Translations under genes and position numbers: made by a program
Notes under the pieces: model-generated
Seen by the model: the letters and a program-made list of their open reading frames with translations, nothing else
Database searches by the model: none
Told to the model about the DNA's origin: nothing
Assembly (NCBI RefSeq): GCF_030160715.1
Contig: NZ_BSOW01000005.1
Span: forward strand, 62,001 to 126,000
DNA: 64,000 bases
DNA from: Bradyrhizobium iriomotense
GTDB lineage: Bacteria > Pseudomonadota > Alphaproteobacteria > Rhizobiales > Xanthobacteraceae
Direction: 5' to 3'
In this document: in pieces, positions 16,746 through 27,963 of the stretch
How positions within the stretch are numbered: position 1 is the first letter of the stretch
How the letters are laid out: each line of letters starts with the position of its first letter

Positions 16746-18686
16746 GTGAACAAGACAATTCAAACTGTCGAGAGTGTCGCAGCCGGCGGCGCTTTCCTTA
16801 TTGAAGACGTCTATCCGCTGGTCGATGGCGGCCGCTTTCCCGTCAAGCGCGTCGTGGGCGAGCGCGTCGATGTCTGGGCGGACATCTACCGGGGCGGCCA
16901 TGACGCGGTCGGCGCCGCGCTGCTCTGGCGCCGCGAGCAGGATCGGGAATGGCAGCGCACGCCGATGCTCCATCATGGCAACGACCGCTGGGTCGGCGCG
17001 TTCACCCCGCCAGAACCGGGCCAATATGTCTACGCGATCGAGGCCTGGACCGACGAATTCACGACCTGGCGCCAAGGGCTCACGCTCAGGCAGCGATCCG
17101 GAGCCGATGTCACGCTCGATGCGATCGAGGGCGCGGCCCTCCTGACGAAGGCCCATGGTGCAGACGATGACGCCGCCGCGATCATCCTGCGGCAATGCGA
17201 GGACTTTCTGCAAACCGGCGCGGTCACCCCGCTGATGGCGGATGAGTTGAAGGATGCCATGGCCGACAGCCAGGCGCGGCCCGACCTCACCCGCTCGCCC
17301 CTCTTCCCCCTCGTCGCCGATCGCGAGGAGGCACGCTTCAGCACCTGGTACCAGATGATGCCGCGCAGCCAGGCCAAGGTTGCGGGCCAGCACGGCACAC
17401 TCAGGGATTGCATCGCGCGTGTCGGCGATATCGCCGCGATGGGTTTCGACGTGCTCTACCTCACGCCGATCCATCCGATCGGCCGCACCCGCCGCAAGGG
17501 CCGCAACAATTCGCCGGTCGCCGCCACGGGCGATCCCGGCTGCCCCTATGCCATCGGCGCGTCCGAGGGCGGTCACGACGCATTGCATCCGGAGCTCGGC
17601 ACCATCGAGGATTTCCGCGCGCTGGTTGCGACCTGCCTGGAATACGGCGTCGAGCTCGCGCTCGATTTCGCGGTTCAGTGCTCGCCGGATCATCCCTGGC
17701 TGACGCAGCATCCGGAATGGTTCAAATGGCGGCCGGACGGCTCGATACGGAAATCGGACTATCCTGACATCGTCGTTCCCGATTTCTCCTGCCTGACCAG
17801 AAACGAATTGTGGAATGCCTTCCGCGACGTCATGCTGTTCTGGATCGACCATGGTGTGACCATCTTCGCGATCGACAATCACGACACCGCGTCCCTCAGC
17901 TTCTGGGAGTGGTTGATCCGCGACATCCGCCGCCTGCACCCCGAGGTGATCCTGTTCTCCAAGACCTACACTCGCCCGAAGCTGATGAAGGGCCTCGCCA
18001 AGCTCGGCTTCGCCCAGTCCTTCAGCTATTTTCCGTGGCGAACGCAAAAATGGGGGTTGGAGCAGTATTTGGGTGAAATGACCGGCTATCCCGAACGCGA
18101 CTTCTATCGCCCCAACCTGTTCGTCAACACGCCTGACCTCTTGCCGTATCATCTCCAGAGCGGCGAGCCCTGGATGTTCAAGTCGCGCGTCGCGCTGGCG
18201 GCGACGCTCTCGGGCAATTGCGGCATCTATAGCGGCTTCGAGCTGCTCGAGCACCAGGCCGTTCGCGGACGCGAGGAACATCTGGACTCCGAAAAATACG
18301 AGATCAGGGTTCGCGACTGGGACCGGCCCGGCAACATCAAGCCCTACATCACCGGACTCAATCGCGTCCGCCGGGACAACAAGGCGTTGCAACAGACGTC
18401 GAATTTGCGCTTTCTCGGCATCGACGATGGCGCCGTGATCGCCTTCGTCAAGGAGTCGATCGACCGGACCAACAGCGTCCTCGTCGCCATCGCACTGTCG
18501 CCCGACGTGCGGGAGGTCTGGCTCTCGCTTGGCGACGTCACGGTCGACGTGAAGGGGGAACGTCGTCACATCGCGCGCGTTGAGAACCTTCTCACCGGCG
18601 AGCAGTCCGCAATCGAATGGGGCGGAATCCGGCTGCGCATCGATCCCTGTCGCGATCCGGCGCTCTTGTTCCGTTGCCTGGCGTGA
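16746..18686 (+). CDS. glgE: GlgE-like GH13 protein (DUF3416 + alpha-amylase domain), catalytic acid Glu replaced by Lys
   Basis: A 646-aa protein aligning along its length with GlgE, alpha-1,4-glucan:maltose-1-phosphate maltosyltransferase. It has IEDVYPLVDGGRFPVKRVVG at the N-terminus, then MGFDVLYLTPIHPIGRTRRK and DSEKYEIRVRDW. The nucleophile Asp is kept (D377 in FAIDNHDTAS), as is the third Asp (D464 in VNTPD). The acid/base position, 29 residues after the nucleophile and Glu in GlgE (LAEAFTRP), is Lys here (K406, LFSKTYTRP). The NPPKKYQDIYP loop, which binds maltose-1-phosphate, is missing, and VDNPHTKP reads IDNHDTAS. Maltosyltransferase activity is therefore doubtful. It begins with GTG and lies 11 bp before treS. 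Confidence 0.85.
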   Translation: MNKTIQTVESVAAGGAFLIEDVYPLVDGGRFPVKRVVGERVDVWADIYRGGHDAVGAALLWRREQDREWQRTPMLHHGNDRWVGAFTPPEPGQYVYAIEAWTDEFTTWRQGLTLRQRSGADVTLDAIEGAALLTKAHGADDDAAAIILRQCEDFLQTGAVTPLMADELKDAMADSQARPDLTRSPLFPLVADREEARFSTWYQMMPRSQAKVAGQHGTLRDCIARVGDIAAMGFDVLYLTPIHPIGRTRRKGRNNSPVAATGDPGCPYAIGASEGGHDALHPELGTIEDFRALVATCLEYGVELALDFAVQCSPDHPWLTQHPEWFKWRPDGSIRKSDYPDIVVPDFSCLTRNELWNAFRDVMLFWIDHGVTIFAIDNHDTASLSFWEWLIRDIRRLHPEVILFSKTYTRPKLMKGLAKLGFAQSFSYFPWRTQKWGLEQYLGEMTGYPERDFYRPNLFVNTPDLLPYHLQSGEPWMFKSRVALAATLSGNCGIYSGFELLEHQAVRGREEHLDSEKYEIRVRDWDRPGNIKPYITGLNRVRRDNKALQQTSNLRFLGIDDGAVIAFVKESIDRTNSVLVAIALSPDVREVWLSLGDVTVDVKGERRHIARVENLLTGEQSAIEWGGIRLRIDPCRDPALLFRCLA

Positions 18687-18697
18687 GGATCCACGGC

Positions 18698-21600
18698 ATG
18701 AACGTTCTTTCCTCCGTTGACGAGAAGAAGGTCGAAGCTGCCGAGGCCGTGGACGAGCTCTGGTACAAGGACGCGATCGTCTACCAGCTCCACGTCAAGG
18801 CGTTCGCCGACAGCAATCATGACGGCATCGGCGACTTCGCCGGGCTGACCGAAAGACTGCCGTACCTGCAGGATCTCGGCGTCACCACGTTGTGGCTGTT
18901 GCCGTTCTATCCCTCGCCCGGCCGCGACGACGGCTACGACATCGCCGATTACGGCTCGGTCAATCCCGATTTCGGGACGATGAAGGATTTCAAGCGCTTC
19001 ATCCAGGAAGCGCAACGGCGCGGCCTGCGGGTGATCACCGAGCTCGTCGTCAACCACACTTCCGACCAGCACAGATGGTTCAAGCGCGCGCGACGAAGCC
19101 CCGCGGGCTCGAGCGCCCGCAATTGGTACGTCTGGAGCGACACTGACCAGAAATATCAGGGTACGCGGATCATCTTCACCGATACCGAGAAATCCAACTG
19201 GACCTGGGATCCGGAGGCAGGCGCGTTCTACTGGCACCGCTTCTTCTCGCACCAGCCCGATCTCAATTTCGATAACCCACGCGTGGTCAGTGCCATCATC
19301 CAGGTGATGAAGCGCTGGCTGGACGCGGGCGTCGATGGATTCCGGCTGGATGCGATCCCTTATCTCTGCGAGCGCGAGGGCACCTCGAACGAGAACCTTC
19401 CCGAGACGCATGCCATCATCAAGCGGCTGCGCCAGGAGCTCGACGCCTACTCCAAGGGCAAGCTGCTGCTGGCCGAGGCCAATCAATGGCCGGAGGACGT
19501 GCAGGAATATTTTGGCCGCGGCGACGAATGCCATATGGCCTATCATTTCCCCCTGATGCCGCGCATCTACATGGCGATCGCGCAGGAGGACCGCTTTCCG
19601 ATCACAGACATCCTGCGTCAGACGCCGGACATTCCGCAGAGCTGCCAATGGGCGCTGTTCCTGCGCAACCATGACGAACTGACGCTGGAGATGGTCACCG
19701 ACGTCGAGCGCGACTATCTCTGGTCGACCTATGCCAACGATCCGCGGGCCCGCATCAATCTCGGAATTCGCCGGCGGCTTGCGCCGCTGATGGATAACGA
19801 CCGGCGCAAGATCGAGCTGATGAACTCGCTCCTGCTGTCTTTCCCGGGCACGCCGATCATCTATTACGGCGACGAGATCGGCATGGGCGACAACATCTAT
19901 CTCGGCGACCGCAACGGCGTGCGCACGCCGATGCAGTGGAGCCCCGACCGCAATGGCGGCTTCTCGCGCTGCGACCCGGCCCGCCTCTACGCGCCGCTGA
20001 TCATGGACCCCGTCTATGGCTACGAGGCGGTCAACGTGGAGGCGCAGTCGCGCAGCCTATCCTCGCTGCTCAGCGCCACCAAGCGCCTGATCGCCGTGCG
20101 CAAGTCGACGCTCGCCTTCGGCCGCGGCACCATGACCTTCATCCGCCCGGCCAACCGTTCCGTGCTGGCCTATGTCCGGCAATATCGCGACGAGGTCATC
20201 CTTTGCATCGCCAATCTCTCGCGCGCAGCACAGGCGACCGAGCTCGATCTGTCGCCATGGAAGGACCGGATCCCGCAGGAGATGCTCGGGCGCACGCGCT
20301 TCCCCGCGATCGGCGAGCTGCCTTACATGATCACGCTGGGGCCCTATGGCTACTACTGGTTCCAGCTCCGCGAGCGCGACAAGTCCGAGCCCGTTACGCC
20401 GCGCGCGGTGCCCGAATTCGAGACGCTGGTGGTGCCGGTCAACTCGACCTGGGTCTCGCTTGCGCGCGAGCGCGGCGTCTTCGAGCACGACGTGCTGCCG
20501 GGATTTTTGTCGCGGACTCGCTGGTATCCGGAGCGCAGTCCCAAGCAGATCCGGCCAACCCTGACTTCGGCGGTCCCGTTCTGCGACATCGGCGACAACC
20601 GGCCCTGGCTGGCGTTCTTCGAGGCGACGCAGCGCGGCGTCACGTCGCGCTATGTGCTGCCGATGCAGATCGAATGGGTTCGCTTCGACCGCGAGCGCTT
20701 CAACCCGAGGGCGCTGGCCGCGGTGCGCCAGGGGGCGCGCGAGGGAACGCTGCTCGACGTCGCGACCGACCAGATATTCATCGGTCTGTTCCTGCGCAAT
20801 CTCAGCCAGTCCCTGATCGTCGAGGAAAACAATCTGCGGCTGGACTTCAAGCCGACCAGCCGCTTCGACGCGTACACCGTCAAGCAGCCGGAGCAGATCC
20901 GCGCCGTCGAGCAGGCCAACAGCACCGCGCTGGTCGACAATCAGTTTGTCACGAAGATCTATCGCCGGCTCGAAGCCGGCACCAACCCCGAGATCGAGCT
21001 CGGCTACTACCTCACCGAGGTCGCCCAATTCGCCAACGCGCCCGCGCTGCTCGGCAGCGCCGAGCTGGTCGAGGGCAACAGGCGGAGCGCCGTCGGCGTC
21101 GTGCATGCCTATGTCGAGAATCAGGGCGACGGCTGGGCGGTGACATCGGGCTATCTCGACCGCTACATCGACGAGCAGCGCCTGCTCGCCGCGAGCGAAG
21201 CCCCGCGCGAGAACAAGGACCAGGTGCCCTATCTGCATTACCTCGCCCAGACGGGCCGACGCCTGGCTGAGCTGCATATCGCGCTCGCCAGGGCCGAGAG
21301 CGCCGATCTCGCGCCCGAGCCGGTCAGCTCCGTGCACGTCGCGCAGTGGACCACGGATCTCCTCGAGCGCGCCGAACGGACCTTTGAAACGCTAGCCCAA
21401 AGCCGCAACGGCCTGCGGGAGGCCGATCGCCCGCTGGTCGACGAACTCCTGGACCGGCGTCCAGCCCTTTCGGGCCTGCTCACAAGGCTATTGCCATCCG
21501 ACATTGGCGGGTTGAACATCCGTCATCATGGCGACTTCCGCCTCGGGCAGATTCTGATCGTGAAGGACGACATCTTCATCATCGATTTCGATGGCAACTC

Positions 21601-21991
21601 TCATCTCCCGCTGGCCGAGCGGCGGCGCAAGGCACCCGCGGCGCGTGACGTCGCTGGCCTCGTCTGCTCGATCGACCTTGCCGTGACCGCGGCGGTCGAC
21701 CGAGCGCTCAAGGGCGCGCGGGACGAACGGGGACGGCTCGCGACCGCGCTCGGCGAATGGCGCGAGCGCGCCACGGCGACGTTCCTCACCGCCTATCGGG
21801 AAGCCATGACCGACCGGCGCCTGCGGACAAATGATCCGCATTCGGCGGACGGCCTGTTAAGATTTTTCCTGCTTGATAAAGCGTTCGATGAGGTGGAGTA
21901 CGAACTGTCCCACCGGCCGGAGGCGCTCAATGCGCCGCTGACCGGGCTGCTTCGCATTCTGTCCAATGCGGAGAGCGAAGCACATGCCTAA
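18698..21991 (+). CDS. treS: Trehalose synthase fused to maltokinase (TreS-Pep2/Mak)
   Basis: A 1097-aa fusion. Residues ~20-560 are a GH13 trehalose synthase (maltose alpha-D-glucosyltransferase): [15 protein letters not shown] and catalytic D218 (RLDAIPYL), E260 (LLAEANQW), D326 (RNHDEL). The C-terminal half is a maltokinase: HHGDFRLGQ near residue 944 and FIIDFDGN near 961 are the phosphotransferase loops. It interconverts trehalose and maltose and phosphorylates maltose to maltose-1-phosphate. The ATG at 18698 gives the family start. The 3' end overlaps glgB by 8 bp. Fused TreS-Mak normally supplies GlgE, which makes the altered GlgE next door notable. Confidence 0.95.
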   Translation: MNVLSSVDEKKVEAAEAVDELWYKDAIVYQLHVKAFADSNHDGIGDFAGLTERLPYLQDLGVTTLWLLPFYPSPGRDDGYDIADYGSVNPDFGTMKDFKRFIQEAQRRGLRVITELVVNHTSDQHRWFKRARRSPAGSSARNWYVWSDTDQKYQGTRIIFTDTEKSNWTWDPEAGAFYWHRFFSHQPDLNFDNPRVVSAIIQVMKRWLDAGVDGFRLDAIPYLCEREGTSNENLPETHAIIKRLRQELDAYSKGKLLLAEANQWPEDVQEYFGRGDECHMAYHFPLMPRIYMAIAQEDRFPITDILRQTPDIPQSCQWALFLRNHDELTLEMVTDVERDYLWSTYANDPRARINLGIRRRLAPLMDNDRRKIELMNSLLLSFPGTPIIYYGDEIGMGDNIYLGDRNGVRTPMQWSPDRNGGFSRCDPARLYAPLIMDPVYGYEAVNVEAQSRSLSSLLSATKRLIAVRKSTLAFGRGTMTFIRPANRSVLAYVRQYRDEVILCIANLSRAAQATELDLSPWKDRIPQEMLGRTRFPAIGELPYMITLGPYGYYWFQLRERDKSEPVTPRAVPEFETLVVPVNSTWVSLARERGVFEHDVLPGFLSRTRWYPERSPKQIRPTLTSAVPFCDIGDNRPWLAFFEATQRGVTSRYVLPMQIEWVRFDRERFNPRALAAVRQGAREGTLLDVATDQIFIGLFLRNLSQSLIVEENNLRLDFKPTSRFDAYTVKQPEQIRAVEQANSTALVDNQFVTKIYRRLEAGTNPEIELGYYLTEVAQFANAPALLGSAELVEGNRRSAVGVVHAYVENQGDGWAVTSGYLDRYIDEQRLLAASEAPRENKDQVPYLHYLAQTGRRLAELHIALARAESADLAPEPVSSVHVAQWTTDLLERAERTFETLAQSRNGLREADRPLVDELLDRRPALSGLLTRLLPSDIGGLNIRHHGDFRLGQILIVKDDIFIIDFDGNSHLPLAERRRKAPAARDVAGLVCSIDLAVTAAVDRALKGARDERGRLATALGEWRERATATFLTAYREAMTDRRLRTNDPHSADGLLRFFLLDKAFDEVEYELSHRPEALNAPLTGLLRILSNAESEAHA

Positions 21992-24131
21992 ATTGTCTGC
22001 CGAGGCCTATGCGATCATCGAGGGCCGCCACTCCGATCCTTTCCATTATCTCGGGCTCCATCCCGAAGGCGGCAAAAGCGTGGTGCGCGCCTTCCTGCCC
22101 GAGGCCTCCAATGTCGAGGCGATCGGCGAGCATGGCGAGATCGCAAAACTCGACCGCATCCATGAATCCGGCCTGTTCGCAGGCGCGCTGCCCAATGGCG
22201 CCAAGCGCTACCAGTTGCGCGCGACATTCGGCGGCAATGTCGTCGAGCTCGAAGACCCCTATCGCTTTCCGCCGATCCTGACCGATTTCGATCTCTATCT
22301 GCTCGGCGAAGGCACGCACCAGCGGCTCTATGACAAGCTCGGCGCGCATCCCATGGCGCTCGACGGCGTCGACGGTGTCGGTTTCGTCGTGCTGGCGCCT
22401 AATGCGCGGCGGGTCAGCGTGGTCGGCGACTTCAATTTCTGGGACGCCCGGCGCCACCCGATGCGCGTGCGCGGCGTCGGCTATTGGGAGCTGTTCATTC
22501 CGCATGCAAAGGCGGGCGATCACTACAAGTTCGACATGGTCGGACCCCACGGCCACAATCTGCCGCTGAAATCCGATCCGCTGGCGTTTGCCGCCGAGCT
22601 GCGGCCGAAGACGGCGTCGATCGTGTTCGATGAAGCGCACCTGCCCCGCCCGCGGCCGGCGCCCGACGGCATCAACGCGCTTTCGGCGCCGATGTCGATC
22701 TACGAGGTGCATCTCGGCTCCTGGCGGCGCAAGGGCGACAACGAATGGCTGACCTATCGCGAGCTCGCCGAGCAGCTTCCGGCCTATGCGCGCGACATGG
22801 GCTTCACCCATCTCGAATTCCTGCCCGTCAGCGAGCATCCCTTTGACGGCTCCTGGGGCTACCAGCCGACCGGCCTCTATGCGCCGACCAGCCGGTTCGG
22901 CCCGCCGGAGGATTTCGCCGCGCTGGTCGATGCCTGCCATCGCGAAGGCATTGGCGTGCTGCTCGACTGGGTGCCCGGACATTTCCCCGACGATCCGCAC
23001 GGACTCGGCCATTTCGACGGCACCGCGCTCTACGAGCACGCCAATCCGCTACAGGGCCGCCATCTCGACTGGGGTACGTTGATCTACAATTACGGCCGTA
23101 CCGAAGTGACGAACCTCCTGGTGTCGAACGCGCTGTTCTGGCTGGAGCGCTACGCCATCGACGGCCTGCGCGTCGACGCGGTCGCGTCCATGCTCTATCT
23201 CGATTACAGCCGCCCTGCGGGCGCGTGGATTCCGAACCAGTATGGCGGGCGGGAGAACATCGAGGCGATCGCGTTCCTGCGGCGCTTCAATACGGAAGTG
23301 TACGCGCGCTTTCCGCAAGCCACGACCGCGGCGGAGGAATCCACCGCCTGGCCGCAGGTCTCCCGGCCCGTCGAATTTGGCGGCCTCGGCTTCGGCTACA
23401 AGTGGAACATGGGCTGGATGCACGATACGCTGAACTACGTCAGCAAGGATCCGATCTACCGCAAGCACCATCACGGCGAGATCCTGTTTGGCCTGCACTA
23501 TGCCTTCTCGGAAAACTTCATCCTGCCGCTGTCACACGACGAGGTCGTGCACGGCAAGCGATCGATCCTCGGCCGCATGCCCGGCGACGAGTGGCAGCGC
23601 TTCGCGAACCTACGTGCCTATTACAGCTTCATGTTCGGCCATCCCGGCAAGAAGCTGTTGTTCATGGGCGGCGAGTTCGCGCAAGGAAAGGAATGGAATC
23701 ACGACCAGTCGCTCGACTGGCATCTGCTCGAATACAAGAACCATGCCGGCATCCAGTCGCTGGTCCGCGATCTCAACCGGCTCTATCGCGCCGTGCCCGC
23801 GCTGCATCAGATGGATTGCGATCAGGCCGGCTTCGAATGGCTGATCACTGATGATGCCAACCGCAATGTATTCGCCTGGCTGCGCAAGGGATTCGACGCT
23901 CGCGCGCGCTGTCTCGTGATCGTGAATTTCTCGCCGAATGTCTATCGCAACTATCGCGTCCGGGTGCCGTTCGCCGGCAAGTGGCACGAGGTCTTCAATT
24001 CCGACTCCGCGCATTATGGCGGCAGCAATGTCGGGAACGTCGGAGAGGTGCGGGCGGTTGACGGTAAGACGCCGGAGCTGCGCCTGACCATTCCGCCGCT
24101 GGCTGCGATCTTCCTCGTTCCGGAAAGCTGA
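21984..24131 (+). CDS. glgB: 1,4-alpha-glucan branching enzyme
   Basis: A 715-aa GH13 branching enzyme with an N-terminal CBM48-type region ([20 protein letters not shown]) and catalytic blocks [18 protein letters not shown] (D398), AEESTAWP (Glu near 451) and [12 protein letters not shown]. It introduces alpha-1,6 branches in glycogen. Its ATG lies 8 bp inside treS, so translation is coupled. Length fits GlgB (700-740 aa). Confidence 0.96.
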   Translation: MPKLSAEAYAIIEGRHSDPFHYLGLHPEGGKSVVRAFLPEASNVEAIGEHGEIAKLDRIHESGLFAGALPNGAKRYQLRATFGGNVVELEDPYRFPPILTDFDLYLLGEGTHQRLYDKLGAHPMALDGVDGVGFVVLAPNARRVSVVGDFNFWDARRHPMRVRGVGYWELFIPHAKAGDHYKFDMVGPHGHNLPLKSDPLAFAAELRPKTASIVFDEAHLPRPRPAPDGINALSAPMSIYEVHLGSWRRKGDNEWLTYRELAEQLPAYARDMGFTHLEFLPVSEHPFDGSWGYQPTGLYAPTSRFGPPEDFAALVDACHREGIGVLLDWVPGHFPDDPHGLGHFDGTALYEHANPLQGRHLDWGTLIYNYGRTEVTNLLVSNALFWLERYAIDGLRVDAVASMLYLDYSRPAGAWIPNQYGGRENIEAIAFLRRFNTEVYARFPQATTAAEESTAWPQVSRPVEFGGLGFGYKWNMGWMHDTLNYVSKDPIYRKHHHGEILFGLHYAFSENFILPLSHDEVVHGKRSILGRMPGDEWQRFANLRAYYSFMFGHPGKKLLFMGGEFAQGKEWNHDQSLDWHLLEYKNHAGIQSLVRDLNRLYRAVPALHQMDCDQAGFEWLITDDANRNVFAWLRKGFDARARCLVIVNFSPNVYRNYRVRVPFAGKWHEVFNSDSAHYGGSNVGNVGEVRAVDGKTPELRLTIPPLAAIFLVPES

Positions 24132-24134
24132 CCC

Positions 24135-26210
24135 ATGCGATTGACCGCCGGAACGCCCGCACGCCTCGGTGCAAGCTGGGACGGACGCGGCACCAACTTC
24201 GCGCTTTTCTCCGCCCACGCGCAGAAGGTCGAGCTGTGCCTGTTCGACAGCCAGGGACGGCGCGAGCTCGAGCGCATCGAATTGCCCGAGCGCACCGAGG
24301 ATGTCTGGCACGGCTATCTCAACGACGTCTCGCCGGGCCAGCTCTACGGCTACCGCGTGCACGGCCCCTACGAGCCCGAGCGCGGCCATCGCTTCAACCC
24401 CAACAAGCTCCTGCTCGACCCCTACGCCAAGCGGCTTGCCGGGCGGCTGGTTTGGAGCGACGCGCACTTCGCCTATCGCACCGGCAGCCCCCGTGAGGAT
24501 TTGTCCTTCGACCGGCGCGACAATGCGCGCGGCATGATCAAGGCCGTCGTCGTCGACGAGACCTTCAACTGGGGCCGGCGCGAAATCCGCCCGAACATCC
24601 CCTGGGATGAGACGATCATCTACGAGGCCCACGTCAAGGGGCTGACGCAGAAGCGCGATGATGTGCCGCCGAACCTGCGCGGCACGTTTGGCGGACTGTC
24701 CTCGCCCGCCATGATCGAGCATCTGAAGCGGTTGGGCGTGACCACCGTCGAGCTGCTGCCGATCCACGGCTTCATCGACGACCGCGTGCTGGTGGAGAAG
24801 AAGCTCGTCAACTACTGGGGCTACAACACCCTCGCTTTCTTCGCGCCGGAGCCGCGCTACGCCCAGGACAATCCGCTGGATTCCTTCCGAACCACCGTAG
24901 CGCGCCTGCATGACGCCGGCATCGAGGTGATGCTCGACGTCGTCTACAACCACACCGCCGAAGGCAACCATCTCGGCCCGACGCTGTCCTTCCGCGGCAT
25001 CGACAACGCGTCCTATTACTGGCTGAACCGCGAGAACCCGCGCTACTACGACGACTTCACCGGCTGCGGCTCGTCGGTGAACCTCACCCATCCGCGCGTG
25101 CTCCAGATGGTCACGGATTCGCTGCGCTACTGGGTCGAGGTCTGCCATGTCGACGGCTTCCGTTTCGACCTCGCCACGACCCTGGCGCGCGGACCGAACG
25201 GATTTGACCGCGGCAGCTCATTCCTGACCGCGGTCCGCCAGGATCCCGTGCTCCAGGGCGTCAAACTCGTCGCCGAACCCTGGGACCTCGGCCTCGGCGG
25301 CTATCAGGTCGGCGCCTTTCCCTCGCAATGGTCGGAATGGAACGACCGCTACCGCAGCGCCATGCGCCGCTACTGGAGCGGCGAAGGCAGCCTGATCGGC
25401 GACATCTCCAGCCGCATGACGGCGTCATCCGACCTGTTTCACCATGACGGCCGCAAGCTGCGCGCCAGCATCAATCACATCACCGTGCATGACGGTTTTA
25501 CGCTGGCCGATCTCTTCAGCTACAACCAGAAGCACAATGAGGCCAATGGCGAGGACAATCGCGACGGCTCCAACGACAACCACAGCAACAATTGCGGCGT
25601 CGAGGGCCCGACCGACGATCCGCAAGTCCTGTCGCTGCGACGACAGCTCCGCAAGAACGTGCTCGCCTGCCTCATGCTTGCCCAGGGCACGCCGCTGCTG
25701 CTCGCCGGCGACGAAGTCGGCAACACCCAGTCCGGCAACAACAATGCCTATTGCCAGGACAACGAGGTCGGCTGGGTGCTCTGGGACGATCTCGGCAAGG
25801 ACGGCGAGGACATGGTCGATTTCGTCAGTGAGCTGGCCGAGATCCGCCGCCGCTTCTCGCAGCTCCGTAGCCAGAGCTGGCTCGACGGCCGCCGCGCCAA
25901 CGGCTCCTACGGCGTCCTGTGGCTGACACCGGCGGCCGAGGAGATGACGGAGAGCGACTGGAATTTCCCGGAAGGGAGATTTCTCGCCTATGTGCTCGGT
26001 CCGCTGGAACCCGGCGTGCCCGCGATCTTTATTGTCCTGAACGCGGCACCGGAAGAGATCGGATTCAAATTGCCCAAAATGGCCGAATACAAGAGCTGGC
26101 AGCAGATCCTGAATACGACGAATGCCAAGCTGAACACGGTCGATTTCCTCCCCGGCACCGACAGCAAAGCGCCGCCGCGCTCGGTGCTCGCCTTCGCGGG
26201 CGCGCTATGA
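24135..26210 (+). CDS. glgX: Glycogen debranching enzyme
   Basis: A 691-aa GH13_11 isoamylase-type debranching enzyme. The blocks are RLGASWDGRGTNFALFSAHA at the N-terminus, WGYNTLAFFAPEPRYA, VDGFRFDLATTLAR (nucleophile), VKLVAEPWDLGLGGYQ (acid) and ITVHDGFTLADLFSYN (third Asp). It hydrolyses alpha-1,6 branches, giving linear maltodextrins, the substrates for TreY and MalQ. It starts 3 bp after glgB and its TGA overlaps the treZ ATG, so the trehalose genes are expressed with it. Confidence 0.96.
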   Translation: MRLTAGTPARLGASWDGRGTNFALFSAHAQKVELCLFDSQGRRELERIELPERTEDVWHGYLNDVSPGQLYGYRVHGPYEPERGHRFNPNKLLLDPYAKRLAGRLVWSDAHFAYRTGSPREDLSFDRRDNARGMIKAVVVDETFNWGRREIRPNIPWDETIIYEAHVKGLTQKRDDVPPNLRGTFGGLSSPAMIEHLKRLGVTTVELLPIHGFIDDRVLVEKKLVNYWGYNTLAFFAPEPRYAQDNPLDSFRTTVARLHDAGIEVMLDVVYNHTAEGNHLGPTLSFRGIDNASYYWLNRENPRYYDDFTGCGSSVNLTHPRVLQMVTDSLRYWVEVCHVDGFRFDLATTLARGPNGFDRGSSFLTAVRQDPVLQGVKLVAEPWDLGLGGYQVGAFPSQWSEWNDRYRSAMRRYWSGEGSLIGDISSRMTASSDLFHHDGRKLRASINHITVHDGFTLADLFSYNQKHNEANGEDNRDGSNDNHSNNCGVEGPTDDPQVLSLRRQLRKNVLACLMLAQGTPLLLAGDEVGNTQSGNNNAYCQDNEVGWVLWDDLGKDGEDMVDFVSELAEIRRRFSQLRSQSWLDGRRANGSYGVLWLTPAAEEMTESDWNFPEGRFLAYVLGPLEPGVPAIFIVLNAAPEEIGFKLPKMAEYKSWQQILNTTNAKLNTVDFLPGTDSKAPPRSVLAFAGAL

Positions 26211-27961
26211 GGCCATCTTTCGGCGCCAAGCTGGGCAAGGACGGCGTCTCGTTCCGGCTCTGGGCGCCCGGCGCGAGGCGTGTCGACCTCGTGCTCGACA
26301 AGCGCCATGCGATGCAGCGCCGCGAGGACGGCTGGTACGTGGCTGATATTGCCGGGCTGACGGCGGGCGCCCGTTACAAGTTCAGGATCGACGACGAGCT
26401 CGACGTACCTGATCCGGCCTCGGCTTTCCAGCCCGAGGACGTGTTCGGGCCGAGCGAGGTGATCGATCACGACAGTTTCGAGTGGCGCGCCAAAGATTGG
26501 CGCGGTCGCCCGTGGCAGGAGACGGTGCTGCTGGAATCCCATGTCGGCACCTTCACGCAGCAAGGAAGCTATCGCACCATGATCGACAAGCTCGATCATC
26601 TCGTCGCGACCGGGATCACTGCGCTGGAATTGATGCCGCTGGCGGACTTCGCCGGCAAGCGCGGCTGGGGCTATGACGGCGTGCTGTGGTATGCGCCCGA
26701 CAGCGCCTATGGCCGGCCCGAAGACTTGAAGACGCTGATCGACGAAGCGCACCTGCGCGGCCTCATGGTCTTTCTCGACGTCGTCTACAACCATTTCGGC
26801 CCCGAGGGAAACTACCTCGGCCGTTACGCGCCGAGCTTCTTCACCGATGCGCATACGCCGTGGGGCAGCGCGATCGATTATCGCGTGCCGCAGGTCCGCG
26901 CCTTCGCGGTCGAGAACGCACTTTGCTGGCTCAGCGACTACCGTTTCGACGGCCTGAGGCTGGATGCGGCCAACCACATCATTGCGTTCCCCGGCGAGCA
27001 GTCGGTGCTGCACGATCTCAGCGTCGCCGCGGGCCAACTCGCGCAGGCCACTGGGCGGCACATTCATCTCGTGCTGGAGAATGGCGACAATCGCGCGAGC
27101 CTGCTTGATCCCACCGAGGAGCCGCCGAACGGAAAATATCGGGGACAGTGGAACGACGACTATCATCACGTCTGGCACGTGATGCTGACTCGCGAGTCCT
27201 CCGGCTATTACGGCGACTACCAGCGCTCGCCGCGCGGCGATCTCGCCCGCGCGCTGGCGTCGGGCTTCGTGTATCAGGGCGAGGTCTCCGCGTTCTGGGG
27301 CAACAAGCCGCGGGGCGAGCCGAGCCGGCTGCTTCCGCCGGACACTTTCGTCAATTTCCTGCAAAACCACGATCAGATCGGAAACCGGCCATTTGGCGAC
27401 CGGCTGGAGAGCATTGCGAGTCCCCGAGCGATCGAGGCGGCGCTCGCGGTGACCTTGCTCGCGCCGATGGTGCCGATGCTGTTCATGGGCGAGGAGTGGG
27501 GCTCGAAGAAGCCCTTCCCGTTCTTCTGCGATTTCCACGGTGATCTCGCCAATGCCGTCCGCAACGGACGGCGGCAGGAATATGCCTGGGCTTACGAGAA
27601 ATACGGTGACGAGGTGCCCGACCCACTCGATCCGGCGACGCCACAATCCGCCGTGCTCGATTGGGAGTCTCGCACGCCGGAGGAACACGCACGGCTGTCG
27701 CTGGTGCGCGAGCTCCTGCGGATTCGTCGCGACGAAATCATGCCAAGGCTCGCCGGCGCCACCTTTGGCGAGGCCAAGGCCGAGGAGAGCGACCTCTTGA
27801 CCGCGCATTGGCACATGGGTGACGGCGCGACACTACGCCTGGTCGCCAACCTTTCAGGTCGCGATATCGCATCACCTCAAATCACGGGCACGCCGATCTG
27901 GGGCGGCGAGCCCGGCGATCGACTTCCGCCCTGGTCGGTGGTCTGGCTCCTTGGGAGGTGA
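26207..27961 (+). CDS. treZ: Malto-oligosyltrehalose trehalohydrolase
   Basis: A 584-aa GH13_10 protein. An N-terminal domain (FGAKLGKDGVSFRLWAPGAR) is followed by ETVLLESHVGTFTQQGSYR, FLDVVYNHFGPEGNYLGRYA, FDGLRLDAANHI (nucleophile), HLVLENGDN (acid Glu) and VNFLQNHDQIGNR. It releases trehalose from maltooligosyltrehalose made by TreY. ATGA overlap with glgX; the treY start lies right after its stop. Length is normal for TreZ. Confidence 0.95.
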   Translation: MRPSFGAKLGKDGVSFRLWAPGARRVDLVLDKRHAMQRREDGWYVADIAGLTAGARYKFRIDDELDVPDPASAFQPEDVFGPSEVIDHDSFEWRAKDWRGRPWQETVLLESHVGTFTQQGSYRTMIDKLDHLVATGITALELMPLADFAGKRGWGYDGVLWYAPDSAYGRPEDLKTLIDEAHLRGLMVFLDVVYNHFGPEGNYLGRYAPSFFTDAHTPWGSAIDYRVPQVRAFAVENALCWLSDYRFDGLRLDAANHIIAFPGEQSVLHDLSVAAGQLAQATGRHIHLVLENGDNRASLLDPTEEPPNGKYRGQWNDDYHHVWHVMLTRESSGYYGDYQRSPRGDLARALASGFVYQGEVSAFWGNKPRGEPSRLLPPDTFVNFLQNHDQIGNRPFGDRLESIASPRAIEAALAVTLLAPMVPMLFMGEEWGSKKPFPFFCDFHGDLANAVRNGRRQEYAWAYEKYGDEVPDPLDPATPQSAVLDWESRTPEEHARLSLVRELLRIRRDEIMPRLAGATFGEAKAEESDLLTAHWHMGDGATLRLVANLSGRDIASPQITGTPIWGGEPGDRLPPWSVVWLLGR

Positions 27962-27963
27962 GC

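Noticed and set aside
16629..18569. 646-aa minus-strand frame opposite the GlgE-like gene
   Set aside because: Mirror frame of a recognised protein; no motif of its own.
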